Source: Lethocerus indicus
Taxonomy: Eukaryota > Arthropoda > Insecta > Hemiptera > Belostomatidae
Length of the DNA: 64,000 nt
Assembly: GCA_019843655.1 (NCBI GenBank)
Contig: JACDQD010000111.1
Location: forward strand, 1-64,000
Reading direction: 5' to 3'
Positions within the stretch are counted from its first letter, which is position 1; every line of letters starts with the position of its first letter. The translations under genes were made by a program, and so were the position numbers. This document shows positions 43,225 to 54,900 of the stretch, in pieces. Under the pieces are notes generated by a model. The model saw nothing but the letters and a program-made list of their open reading frames with translations, ran no database searches and had not been told where the DNA came from.

Positions 43225-45066
43225 ACCTAACGCTACTGAAGACGGGGAAAACTCGTAAGGCCAAATCAGCGAAGAATTGCGGTAATGTTCATTCGGATAA
43301 TTAGTTGGGGAATTTTTGAATGGAGGGATTTATATCGGGAATTGATAATGCGTTAACAATTTTACGAAGGATTGATTTTAATCATGCTGTAAATGAGTGG
43401 GGAATTTCAAAAAAAATTTTCTTTTTTTTCATTTTTTTCTTTTTTATCTTTTTTTTCCCTTTTTTACCTTTTTTTCAGTTCCCATTGTATTCTCCATTCT
43501 GTTTTTTCTATTTTATCTCTTTTTTCTATTTTATCTCTTTTTTCTTTTTTATCTTTTTTTTCCTCTTTTTTTTCTTTTCCCTTATTTTTTTCTGCGGTCT
43601 TTTATCCTAAATTACTACCTAAATTAAAATTAGAAACTATTTAGTTTCTAGTTAGACCAAAACCAGCGAGAGACTGCTCGCCGAAAGAGAAAATAAGGCA
43701 AAAAAAGAGAAAAAAATGAAAAAAGATTTTAACACTCAGATTCCGCTCAATGATTCAACACCTACAGACATGTTTATTCTAGACTCTAATAGCGCTGACA
43801 ACATACCGTTGACCTAATGTCACTCGATATCGAATAGTGTCCCACTGGGATGAAACTGTTGTTACAGAGTCTGATAATCGAAAATTTATTTTCTACATTG
43901 ATTTAATGATCAATATTATTATGATTGCATTCATGATTTGACATCTACAGAGACATTTTTGTACTAGTTATGCTTGTCATTTTAAGTCGAAAGATGTTGC
44001 GCTTAGCGACAGTTTAATAAATTTGATCCTCGCTTGCTATCGTTGATTGCGTTATACTAATATCCGGAAAATTGAATTGATTGAGCCGATACTGTCTTTG
44101 AATGGAGAGCTGAAAGTGATTTCTGAATAAGTAGTTTTGCTTTCTCTAGTCTCGCTTGCACCTGTAAGAAGGTCGATCTTGAAGCACCCGAACTATAGTC
44201 GGTATAGAGCTATAATTCGTTCTGTAGTTTATCCGACGACAAGAACCGTAAGAAAAACAGAGAAAAAGGAAAAAGAAAAAAGGAAAAGAAAAGGAAAAAG
44301 ATAAAAAGAAAAAAAAACAGATTGAATACAATGGAGAGAGAAAGGGAAAAAGATAAAAAGAAAAATTTTTTTAAAATTTTAACTCTACAGCATGAGTTAA
44401 ATCAATCCTTCTTTAAAATTGTAAAATTGTTAACGCGCGATCCAAGTCTTTTATCCAAATTATACTGGCCAGCGAGACTGCTCGCCGAAAGAAAATAAGG
44501 CAAAAAGAGGAAAAGAAAATAACAGAAAAAGATAAAAAAAGAAGAAAAGGGATAAAAAAAGATAACAGAGAAAACAGATTGAGAATACAATCTGAAAAGA
44601 TTATTTTCTCTTTCGGCGAGCAGTCTCTCGCTGGTTTTGGTCTAACTAGAAACTAGTTTCTAATTTTAATTTAGGTAGTAATTTAGGATAAAACCGCAGA
44701 AAAAAATAAGGGAAAAGGAAAAAAAGGGGAAAAAAAAGATAAAAAAGAAAAAAGAGATAAAATAGAAAAAAGAGATAAAATAGAAAAAACAGAATGGAGA
44801 ATACAATGGGAACGGAAAAAAAGGTAAAAAAGGGAAAAAAAAGATAAAAAAGCAAAAAATGAAAAAAAAGAAAAATTTTTTTTTAAATTTCTTAACGCAT
44901 CTACAGTGTGAGTTTAATCAATCCTTCGTAAAATTGTTAACGCATTATCAATTCCCGATATAAATCCCTCCATTCATACTCCGAAACTAATTGTCTTCGT
45001 GAACATTAATACAATTCTCTTCACCGATCCGGTCTCACGGGTTTTCCCCGTCTTCAGTAGCGTTAC
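43225..45066. mobile_element. Nested foldback element, about 1.85 kb
   Basis: The ends AACGCTACTGAAGACGGGGAA (43230) and TTCCCCGTCTTCAGTAGCGTT (45046-45066) are inverted repeats. Long arms follow: ATGGAGGGATTTATATCGGG at 43320 is inverted at about 44957-44976, and TTACGAAGGATTGATT at 43366 is inverted at 44919-44935. An inner pair, GACCAAAACCAGCGAGAGAC (43653) and its inverse at about 44622-44642, encloses one satellite D unit (43735-43880) and copy 2 of the 41.5 kb duplication. The poly-Phe frames are low-complexity arm sequence. The terminal core is shared with the smaller foldback family. Confidence 0.85.
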
Positions 45067-45431
45067 GTAAAAATTATCGAGGCGATATTTCGCGAAAATG
45101 CGGTGTTTCGCGTTTTTTTTGGGCTCAAAATCTGTCCCCGGCGTGCAGCTATGCGACATATTTATTTTCCAGATATCGGACAGAAAACTGTTCCGTGACC
45201 AATCTCGGTGAGGAAACTAAAAGCCTAAAAGAGGAAAAAAAACTAAAAGAGGAAAAGCGCCCGCCCCCCCTTTCGGGCGGACTCTTGTCTATGCATAACT
45301 TTACATTTTCTCCGTTACTCCCTTTCTCCGTCCTTCTGTTATTATTCTCCTCCTCCTCCTCCTTCTTCTTCTTCTTCTTCTTCTTCATCATCACAACCCT
45401 CGCAATAATTAACGGGAACAGGTCGGTCCGG

Positions 45432-45504
45432 ATGTCTCCACTACCGCAGCTCTTCTACATCTGCTCAGCGCTAACAGCAGCTGTAGTACTCGCATCTAAA
45501 GCCG
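45432..45504 (+). CDS. PPO: PPO exon 1: start codon and signal peptide
   Basis: ATG then SPLPQLFYICSALTAAVVL and ASKA, a hydrophobic core of about 15 residues with a small-X-small cleavage site. The donor G|GTAAGA leaves phase 1, and the base G plus AT from 47414 makes the Asp codon of exon 2. The frame is open upstream to 45195, but the upstream residues are a poly-Phe low-complexity run, so this ATG is the sensible start. Assignment rests on phase, donor and position, not homology. Confidence 0.6.
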
Positions 45505-48500
45505 GTAAGACAACAATGACGTAGAGTATACTGAAAATAATAATAATAAAACTTCCATATAACTTGTTTTATTAGGTTCCGTTGTACAGAGAATTTCGTT
45601 GTACTGAGAATTTCGTTGTACAGAGAATTTCGTTGTACAGAGAATTTCGTTGTACAGAGAATTTCGTTATACAGAGAATTTCGTTATACAGAGAATTTCG
45701 TTATACGGAGAATTTCGTTATACAGAGAATTTCGTTATACAGAGAATTTCGTTATACAGAGAATTTCGTTATACAGAGAATTTTGTTGTACAGAGAATTT
45801 CGTTATACAGAGAATTTCGTTATACAGTAGAATTTCGTTATACAAAAATTTCGTTATACAGAGAATTTTGTTGTACAGAATTTCGTTATACAGAGAATTT
45901 TTGTTTTCGTTATACAGAGAATTTCGTTATACAGAGAATTTCGTTGTACAGAGAATTTCGTTATACAGAGAAATTCACACACAGAGAATTTCGTTATACA
46001 GAGAATTTCGTTATACAGAGAATTTCGTTGTACAGAGAATTTCGTTATACAGAGAAATTCACACACAGAGAATTTCGTTATACAGAGAATTTCGTTATAC
46101 AGAGAATTTTGTTATGCAGAAATTTCGTTATACAGAGAATTTTGTTATTTGTACAGAGAATTTCGTTATACAGAGAATTTCGTTATACAGAGAATTTCGT
46201 TATACAGAGAATTTTGTTGTATTTCGTTATTTTCGTTATACAGAGAATTTCGATATACAGAGAATTTCGTTGTACAGAGAATTTCGTTATACAGAGAATT
46301 TCGTTATACAGAGAATTTCGTTATACAGAGAATTTCGTTATACAGAGAATTTCGTTATACAGAGAATTTCGTTATACAGAGAATTTCGTTGTACAGAGAA
46401 TTTCGTTATACAGAAAATTTTGTTGTACAGAGAATTTCGTTGTACAGAGAATTTCGTTATACAGAGAATTTCGTTATACAGAGGATTTTGTTGTACAGAA
46501 AATTTCGTTATACAGAGAATTTCGATATACTGAGAATTTCGTTGTGCCGAGAATTTCGTTATACAGAGAATTTCGTTATACAGAGAATTTCGTTGTACAG
46601 AGAATTTCGTTATACAGACAATTTGATTGTACAGAGAATTTCGTTGTACAGAAAATTTCGTTACACAGGAAAATTTCGTTGTACAGAGAATTTCATTATA
46701 CAGAGAATTTTGTTGTACGGAGAATTTCGTTATACAGAGAATTTCATTATACCGTCAATTCGTTTATATACCGATAATTTCGTCATTGAAACAGTGCAAG
46801 TCACGCTGAAATGAATTTCTCTCAATGTTTCATATATTTTAACTCGTTTTAACAATAATCTGTTAGTTAATAATTGGAATACCGTAGATTTCCTGTGTTT
46901 CTTTCTGCTGTCTCGCCGGTCTTTCGCCAGACCGGTTTCGGCCGCTCGCCGCGTCTTCAGTAGCGCTGCGTCGGTCACTTTCGCCACTTCGGACGCGTCT
47001 TTCGGGGGGCCGTCCTCACTGCTGCACTGTCGTATTATTGAAAAGCGGATTGCCGACGGATAAAGTGCTACTGAAGACGGCGAGCAGCCGAAACCGTTGG
47101 AGGAGGACAGAAACAGAGAAAATCTACGGTATTAGAGAACGTCCTCCGCAGCAGCATGACGCCAGCTCCCAACTGCCCCTGAGAGGGTTCAATTCAATAT
47201 AATGTCACCAGATATAAGTTTCAGTCTTCAGTAATCAGTTCCCTATTCCGTTTCTGTCCTCCGCCGCCGGCGCTGAAGATCGCCGTGGGGATGACGCCAG
47301 CTCCCAACTGACCCTGAGAGGGTTCAATTCAATATAATGTCACCAGATATAAGTTTCAGTCTTCAGTAATCAGTTCCCTATTCCGTTTCTGTTCTCCGCC
47401 GCCGGCGCTGAAGATGACGCCGGAAAGACTCTCCAGCTCATGTTCTTCAGGCCCCGAGAACCACTGACAATGCCCAAGGGCGACGAGGACGTCTTCTTGG
47501 ACATGCCCGAAGGATACGTCGTGAGTTGAATTTTTTTTAAAAAAGTCGTCCTATCGTTCGGAATATGTGTTCTTATTAAAAGATTCTATAGTTTCTATAA
47601 GGTTCTATTCTAAGGTTCTATTGTTCTGTTTCTGCCTCTCTCCTCTAGCCGGTCCGCTCTTTCGCCAGACCGGTTTCGGCCGCTCGCCGTCTTCAGTAGC
47701 GGTGCTGGTCACCGGTTTGGATGTTTTTCGCCACTTGTACTGCGGTCGTTGTCTGTTTGTCGATTTTTCAACCTGTCCTCATTTTCGGGCCTAAAAACTT
47801 CATTTTTGTACCTAAAACCGCATTTTTAGGTTCGATTTTGGGCCTGAATACCGCATTTTAGGTGAATTATCCGCCTAAAACTCCCCTTTCGGCCCTAAAA
47901 CCTCATTTTTGCCGATTTTGGCCCTAAAACCGCATTTTGGGTGTTGCGTCTAAAAACCACATTTTGTGCCTAAAACATTTTGGGCCTCCTAAAAACCGCA
48001 TTTTGGGTCGATTATCCCCATAAAACCCGTTTCTGGGCCCATGTTGCGTCTAAAACCACATTTTTGTCCTAAAACCGCATTTTGGGCCGATTTTGGGCCT
48101 GAATACCGCATTTTTAGGTGAATTATGCGCCTAAAAACCTCCTTTTCTGAACTAAAAACCGCATTTTTGGCCCGATTTTGGGCCTAAAAACCTCATTTTT
48201 GGGCCGATTTTCCTCCTAAAATCCCATTTCTGGGCCCATTTCGCGTCTAAAAACCACATTTTTGTGCCTAAAAACATGAATTATCCGCCTAAAATCCTCC
48301 TTTTCGGGCCAAGAACCTCATTTTTCGCCGATTTTTGCACCAAAAATCGCCTTTTCGGTTCGATTTTCCTCCTAAATCAGCATATTTTGGCCGATTTTCC
48401 TCCTAAAACCCATTTCTGGGACCATGTTGCGTCTAAAAACCACATTTTTGTGCCTAAAAACCACATTTTCAGGGCCGATTTTGGGCCTGAATACCGCATT

Positions 48501-48832
48501 TTTAGATTAATTATCCGCCTAAAACCCCCCTTTTCGGGCCTAAAAACCTCATTTCTCGCCGATTTTTGCCCTAAAAAACCGCCTTTTTGAGTCGATTTTC
48601 CTCTTAAAACCAGCATATTTCGGCCGCTCGCCATCTTCAGTAGTCACTGTTGGCACTTTGGACGTTTTTCCTGGGGGGGGGGGCATCCTCTCTGCACTGA
48701 ACCCACTGAAAGACGTCCAAACACCGCGACACTTACACGGCGCTACTGAAGATGGCGAGCGGCCGAAAACCCCGGTCTAGCGAAAGACCGAACCGCCGGC
48801 GAGAGAGAGAGAGGGAGGGAGGGAGGGAGAGA

Positions 48833-48908
<76 letters not shown>

Positions 48909-51900
48909 ACAAAAAAAGGAGTTGTTTTAAACTGAAAATACTGTTGCTATTGCAGCCGGAGCTCTATTCTGGTGACGGGCTGAACCTGAAGCCGCGTACC
49001 GGCGACGCGAACGTCATCAGCGTCCCTGACGTGCTCGAAGAGTTTCCCGACCTGGAATTCGCCCGCCAGTGTCTGGGACGGAGGGACCCGTTCTCGGTCT
49101 TCGTCCCCACGCACAGGGAGTGCGCCGCTCGCCTAATAGAAATATTCATGAGTCAGTCATCAATTCACCCACCCCCACCCCATTTATCGCCAAATAGAAA
49201 ACTGCATAATCTCGAGGGTGTTCCAAAATTAAAGCGAGATTTAAATAGAAAACGGTGGTTCTTTTTCCATTAAATCGTTATTTTTTTATCGAATCCTGAA
49301 GTGCACAGGATAGGGTTGTGTACGGAATAGCGCATCAGCGAGAGGGAGAGGGAGGGGGAGGGGGAGAGGGAGAGGGAGAGGGGAGAGAGAGTACACGGCC
49401 GGGAAATGTCACGTGCGGTAATTGAATCGTTTCACGGGCTGTACACGCGGGGCACGTAAATCTCGCGTTAATTTTGGAACACCTTTTGGAATACCGCAAA
49501 ATTGCGACTCTCGATATAATATAATAATTTTTAATATAACCGCGTTTTGCGGTCTGCGACACTACAAACCCGCGACAATAATTTTTTATCAGACGCCTCG
49601 AGCACCGAAGAGCTGGCCGCCAAAGCGGCGTACGTGAGGGAGCGCGTCAACCCCTATTTGTACGATTACGCCCTTTCCGTCTCGCTGTTGGGGATGGAGG
49701 AGACAGAAGGGCTGCAACTGCCGCCCCAGACGGTCGTATTCCCGGAGAAATATTTCATCAGATCGGTGATAACTATAGCGATTGAGGAGGCGTTCAGGGC
49801 GAGGGCTGAGAAAAGGGTGAGCCGCTTATATTCCCCGATTTCTGTAACGGAGCTGTAATTTAAATGACATCAATCGAATTGGTGAATCGAGATGTTGATG
49901 TCCTCCAGGACCACTAGAACTATCACTAAGCCTAGTAATCACTAGGCATATAGTGCCCGCAATAGTTTTTATCGTATCGAACTACCACTACCACTAGCAA
50001 ATCACTGCTTACTTAACAGGGTAAAGCGTTGTAGAATTGTACCTGTAAATATTGTAATAGAAATTGTGTAAATATTAGAATGAGCACTGTGCGTTGTATA
50101 ACAGTTCGTGATTAGATCTCCCGGCGGCCGGACGGCCTCCAGGGAGGAGCCGGAGAACCAGCTCTGGTACTTCAGGGAGGACGTCGGCATCAATCTGGCG
50201 CACTGGCACTGGCACCTGGTCAACCCGCCTTTGGGGCCCGGCCAGCTGGTGAACAGGCACAGGCGCGGAGAACTCTTCTACTATTTCCACGAACAGATGC
50301 TGGCCAGGTAGGTACAGTCGTCCTTTCAAATGGGACAAAGTCGGCCGCTTCGTAAAGTTGGGGGTTTTATAAACTCGGGTGCCCCGTTAAGGCGTGTGTT
50401 TCATAGAGTTATTCGTTATTATCAGTCAGCTGATTAATAAAGTCGGCTGTTTTATATAGTCAGCTGTTTTATATAGTCAGCTGTTTTATATAGTCAGCTG
50501 TTTTATATAGTCAGCTGTTTTATATAGTCAGCTGTTTTATATAGTCAGCTGTTTTAAATAGTCAGCTGTTTTGTATAATCAGCTGTTTTATATAGTCAGC
50601 TGATTAATAAAGTCAGCTGTTTTTTATAATCAGCTGTTTTAAATAATCGGCTGATTAATAAAGTCAGCTGTTTTAAATAATCGGCTGATTAATAAAGTCA
50701 GCTGTTTTATATAGTCAGCTGATTAATAAAGTCAGCTGTTTTTTATAATCAGCTGTTTTAAATAATCGGCTGATTAATAAAGTCAGCTGTTTTAAATAAT
50801 CGGCTGATTAATAAAGTCAGCTGTTTTATATAGTCAGCTGATTAATAAAGTCAGCTGTTTTTTATAATCAGCTGTTTTAAATAATCGGCTGATTAATAAA
50901 GTCAGCAGTTTTAAATAATCGGCTGATTAATAAAGTCGGCTGTTTTATATAGTCAGCTGTTTTAAATAATCGGCTGATTAATAAAGTCAGCTGTTTTATA
51001 TAGTCAGCCAATTAAAGTCAGTAATCTATTAGATGTACTCAAAAGTAATTGAAAATTTGATAAGATGTATATTGGTTTTGAGGAGTTCTTCAAGAGGGGA
51101 ATCTAAAATTTGCCGGAAAAGTACCGGCGGAAATTTGGCGTCGATAATATCGGTGAATGTATATAGTAGATTAATAATTAAAGTTTCTTTTATGAAATTA
51201 TAAAAAAAATTTTTTTTTTGAAAAAAATAAAATTCCAAAGTGAAAATGATTGCAACTCTTTCTTAATGTCGTCCGGTTGATGAAGCCTGTTCGGTTTTGG
51301 ACTCGCCCGCCTGTCTCTATTTTCAGGTACAATTTCGAGAGGTACTGCCTGGGTATGGCGAGGACGAGGCCTCTGAGCGACTGGCGCGTACCTGTGCCCG
51401 AGGGCTACTACTCAAAGCTGGACAACATAGTCGCTTCCAGGACGTGGCCGCCAAGGCAACCGTTCACCAGACTAAGCGTCAGTATATGACTCGACACTAG
51501 GCACTATCGGCGTATAGCGCCAGGAATAATTTTTATTTTAGCCGGTACGACTATCGCTATCGCCACACTGAGACTACCACCGTCGCTGGCGAATCACTAG
51601 TTAATTGAAACGGGGCAATATCGCTGCAGGACGCCTTCAAATTACGAATAACAGACTCGTTCCGGGGCACGAGTTATTGTCGGAGAAATTTTTCGCCCGT
51701 CTAAAAAGAGATTGAAATCCGTTTCAGGACGTCGAAAGGCCTGAGGAAGGGATATCGGTCAGTCTGGACGAAATGGAGAGGTACAGGGACCGAATCTATC
51801 AGGCGATACACGCCGGATACATACAGGTATAATTACAATATATATATTAGGGGTACCCAAAAGTAATCGACATTTTGCTAAAAAAGATACTTTAATTATT

Positions 51901-54900
51901 AATCTACTATAATATTCGCAGATATTATCGACAACTCTCCAACTGCCATTTTTCCGGCAAATTTTCGATTCCCCTCTCTTGAGGAACTCCTCAAGACCGG
52001 AATACATCTTATCAAATTGTCGATTACTTTTGGGTACACTTAATATATATATTTTCGATATATATAAGTTAGACCAGGCCCCTGTTTCCTGCTGGGGGTA
52101 TTATGACCCTTTTCGTTTAGAGAATAAAACCGTTTCATTGCTTTTGTCCATCTCCGTTGCTTATTCGATACCACAATAAAAATCTTATTATATATAAAAT
52201 TGCAGCATTTCGATGTTAGGTCGAGTCGTAAGTAACTTCCGTTTTTTATCAGACATTAATTGCCACTTATTGACTAACAAAATTATGTTAATCTATTACG
52301 TATTCGCCACTATTATCTATGACCTTCTCCCATCTTCCTCGTCGTAATAAACGGAATTTTATAGACCGGTTTCTGACTGCCCGATCGGTTCATCAGCCGG
52401 TTAGGGTAATAAAGGTCATAAACGAATTTTTAGGCCTTGGCACACTTGCCCGATCGTTTAAATTCCCAGAAGCGTTATACGACGAATGTGCACTTTTTGA
52501 CTGTCCATTTCAGAGGTTGAAAAAAAGTGTTTAGCGTAACGCGTATCACGCAATACAGAGTTGACAACAGATTAGCCTCGTCTATATAGTGCAAAACAAA
52601 AACTTTTGTCACGGTAGATGGGAACAATAGATTCTGCTTATTAGTCGAAGAAGTTACCTATGACTCGTCCTAATATATAAAATATTCTTCGTTATTCGGG
52701 GCGCCGTTGATTGTACCTTTTCGTACATTTCGTTTTCGAAACTTTTCGACTGTTCGTTCTATCTATTGTTGTTGTTGTCTGTCAAACAGTCTGCAGACAG
52801 GAATCTGGTGCCGTTGAACAACACTAGGGGAATAGACATACTCGGCAATTTGGTCGAAGCCAGCTCGCTGTCGGCCAACGTTAACTTCTACGGCAACATA
52901 CACAACCAGGGCCATCTGGTCATCGCCTACGCTCACGATCCCAGGAACATGCACCTCGTGGGTATAAACCAGTTTCCATTCGTTTAATTACGCTATAAAA
53001 TATAATATATATACGAAGCCGATAATAAAGATTAATACTACTGGCAGTGGACTGTTTCAATCATCAAGATGTCTACAGTCAGACAATTAATCTTAGGGTC
53101 AGGCGTTTCATAGTATCGAATATTTTACGAGTTTTAATAAAGTTTATTAATGAGGCCTAAGGTTTTATTTGGGTAATTCATTTCGATGTTTAATACAGGC
53201 AGCCGTTTTATATAGTAATCTGATAGACAGTCAGCTGTTTTGTATAATCAGCTGTTTTATATAGTCAGCTGTTTTGTATAATCAGCTGTTTTATATAGTC
53301 AGCTGTTTTGTATAATCAGCTGTTTTATATAGTCAGCTGTTTTGTATAATCAGCTGTTTTATATAGTCAGCTGTTTTGTATAATCAGCTGTTTTATATAG
53401 TCAGCTGTTTTGTATAATCAGCTGTTTTATATAGTCAGCTGTTTTGTATAATCAGCTGTTTTATATAGTCAGCTGTTTTGTATAATCAGCTGTTTTATAT
53501 AGTCAGCTGTTTTGTATAATCAGCTGTTTTGTATAATCAGCTGTTTTATATAGTCAGCTGATTAATAAAGTCAGCTGTTTTTATATAATCAGCTGTTTTT
53601 TATAATCAGCTGTTTTTTATAATCAGCTGTTTTTTATAATCAGCTGTTTTTTATAATCAGCTGTTTTATTAGGGGTACCCAAAAATTAATCGACATTCTG
53701 ACTTTGGAAATCATTTTATTTTGCCAAAAAAGAAACTTTAATTATTAATCTACTCTGTATATATCACCAATATTATCGACAACTCTCCCAACCGCCATTT
53801 TTCCGGCAAATTTTCGATTCCCCTCGTGAAGAACTCCTCAAGACCGAAATATTTTAAGTTTTATTAGCTGTCTTATACAGTTACATGTATATTGCATATC
53901 TGGCGAATGAGTTGTGGTACACTAATACACCGGATACACTAATCAAAAATACAATTTCCCCTCTGTACTGATCGTTGACGGATCGTGCATCGGTAGCTAA
54001 ATTATTATTTTTTTCTAAATTGACAGAGGTGAACCGAAAGTGAACGAAGTGAAATGGTAAAATTGTGATCCTTAAAAACCGGTCGAAATACGACCGACAA
54101 CGACCGTTAAGACAATGTACGGCGAGAAGCCGGCATAGTACGAAGAATATAAGAAGAATGTTTTCACAAATCACAGGATTAAATTAGATCAATTCTTCAC
54201 TCGAACGGGATTTGAAATTGTCGCAGACAACATAAATATCAATATATAAATTCTTCCGAACTTCAGTATGCATCAATACAGTATATTGAATATATACACG
54301 TACAGACTGTCTCTGCACAGTGCAGGCGCGACGCAGCTCTAGTTCGTACAGGTAGCATTATATTTAGGAGACCGTTGAAATTAATTGTCATCCAACTGTT
54401 CATTCTACCTTTTTTTCAGGCATCTTTCGGAGTGATGGCCGACACGGCCACCTCGATGAGGGACCCGATATTCTACAGGTGGCACGCTTTCGTCAACCGG
54501 ATATTCGACGAGCACAAGAACACGCTACCGCCCTACACAAGGGACGAGGTAAACCTAGGGGGTGATATCATCCCCGTACAGTGCTCCGAATAGTGGCTGA
54601 ATTCCCACCACTTTCTTGCAGTAAAGTCGTATTAAAAAAGAAAAACCATTCGACAGCCGACAGAGTTTAGGGTCAGTAGAAACGCGATAGAACAACGTGT
54701 TTTCGTTCGTCGAACGAAATTTCAAAATATAAGTGACGGCCGCAGTCGCCGAACAGTCTGATTTAACTTGGTCGACTGTGAAGTTGAGCAATTGAAAATT
54801 GAGGCAGATCCGATAGACCGTCCAAAAATGCGGATTTTTCGAACGAAATCATTTTCAGAGACGAAGCCCGCGTAAAAAAAAAAAACAGAAAAAATAGCTT

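Larger units (their letters stand above)
47521..48955 (+). other. PPO intron 2 with foldback half-copy and inverted satellite B
   Basis: A left foldback arm (about 47625-47720) is followed by about 0.84 kb of satellite B in reverse complement (47775-48615), a second foldback copy (48618-48800) and a GA-rich run (48803-48906). Confidence 0.85.

Noticed and set aside
43320..43644. Phe-rich 'membrane protein' frames
   Set aside because: T-rich low-complexity arm of the nested foldback; mirrored at 44646-44855 on the other strand.
45616..46777. Overlapping forward frames of 305 and 375 codons
   Set aside because: They are translations of a 17-bp repeat, identical in all three frames, with no splice or start context.
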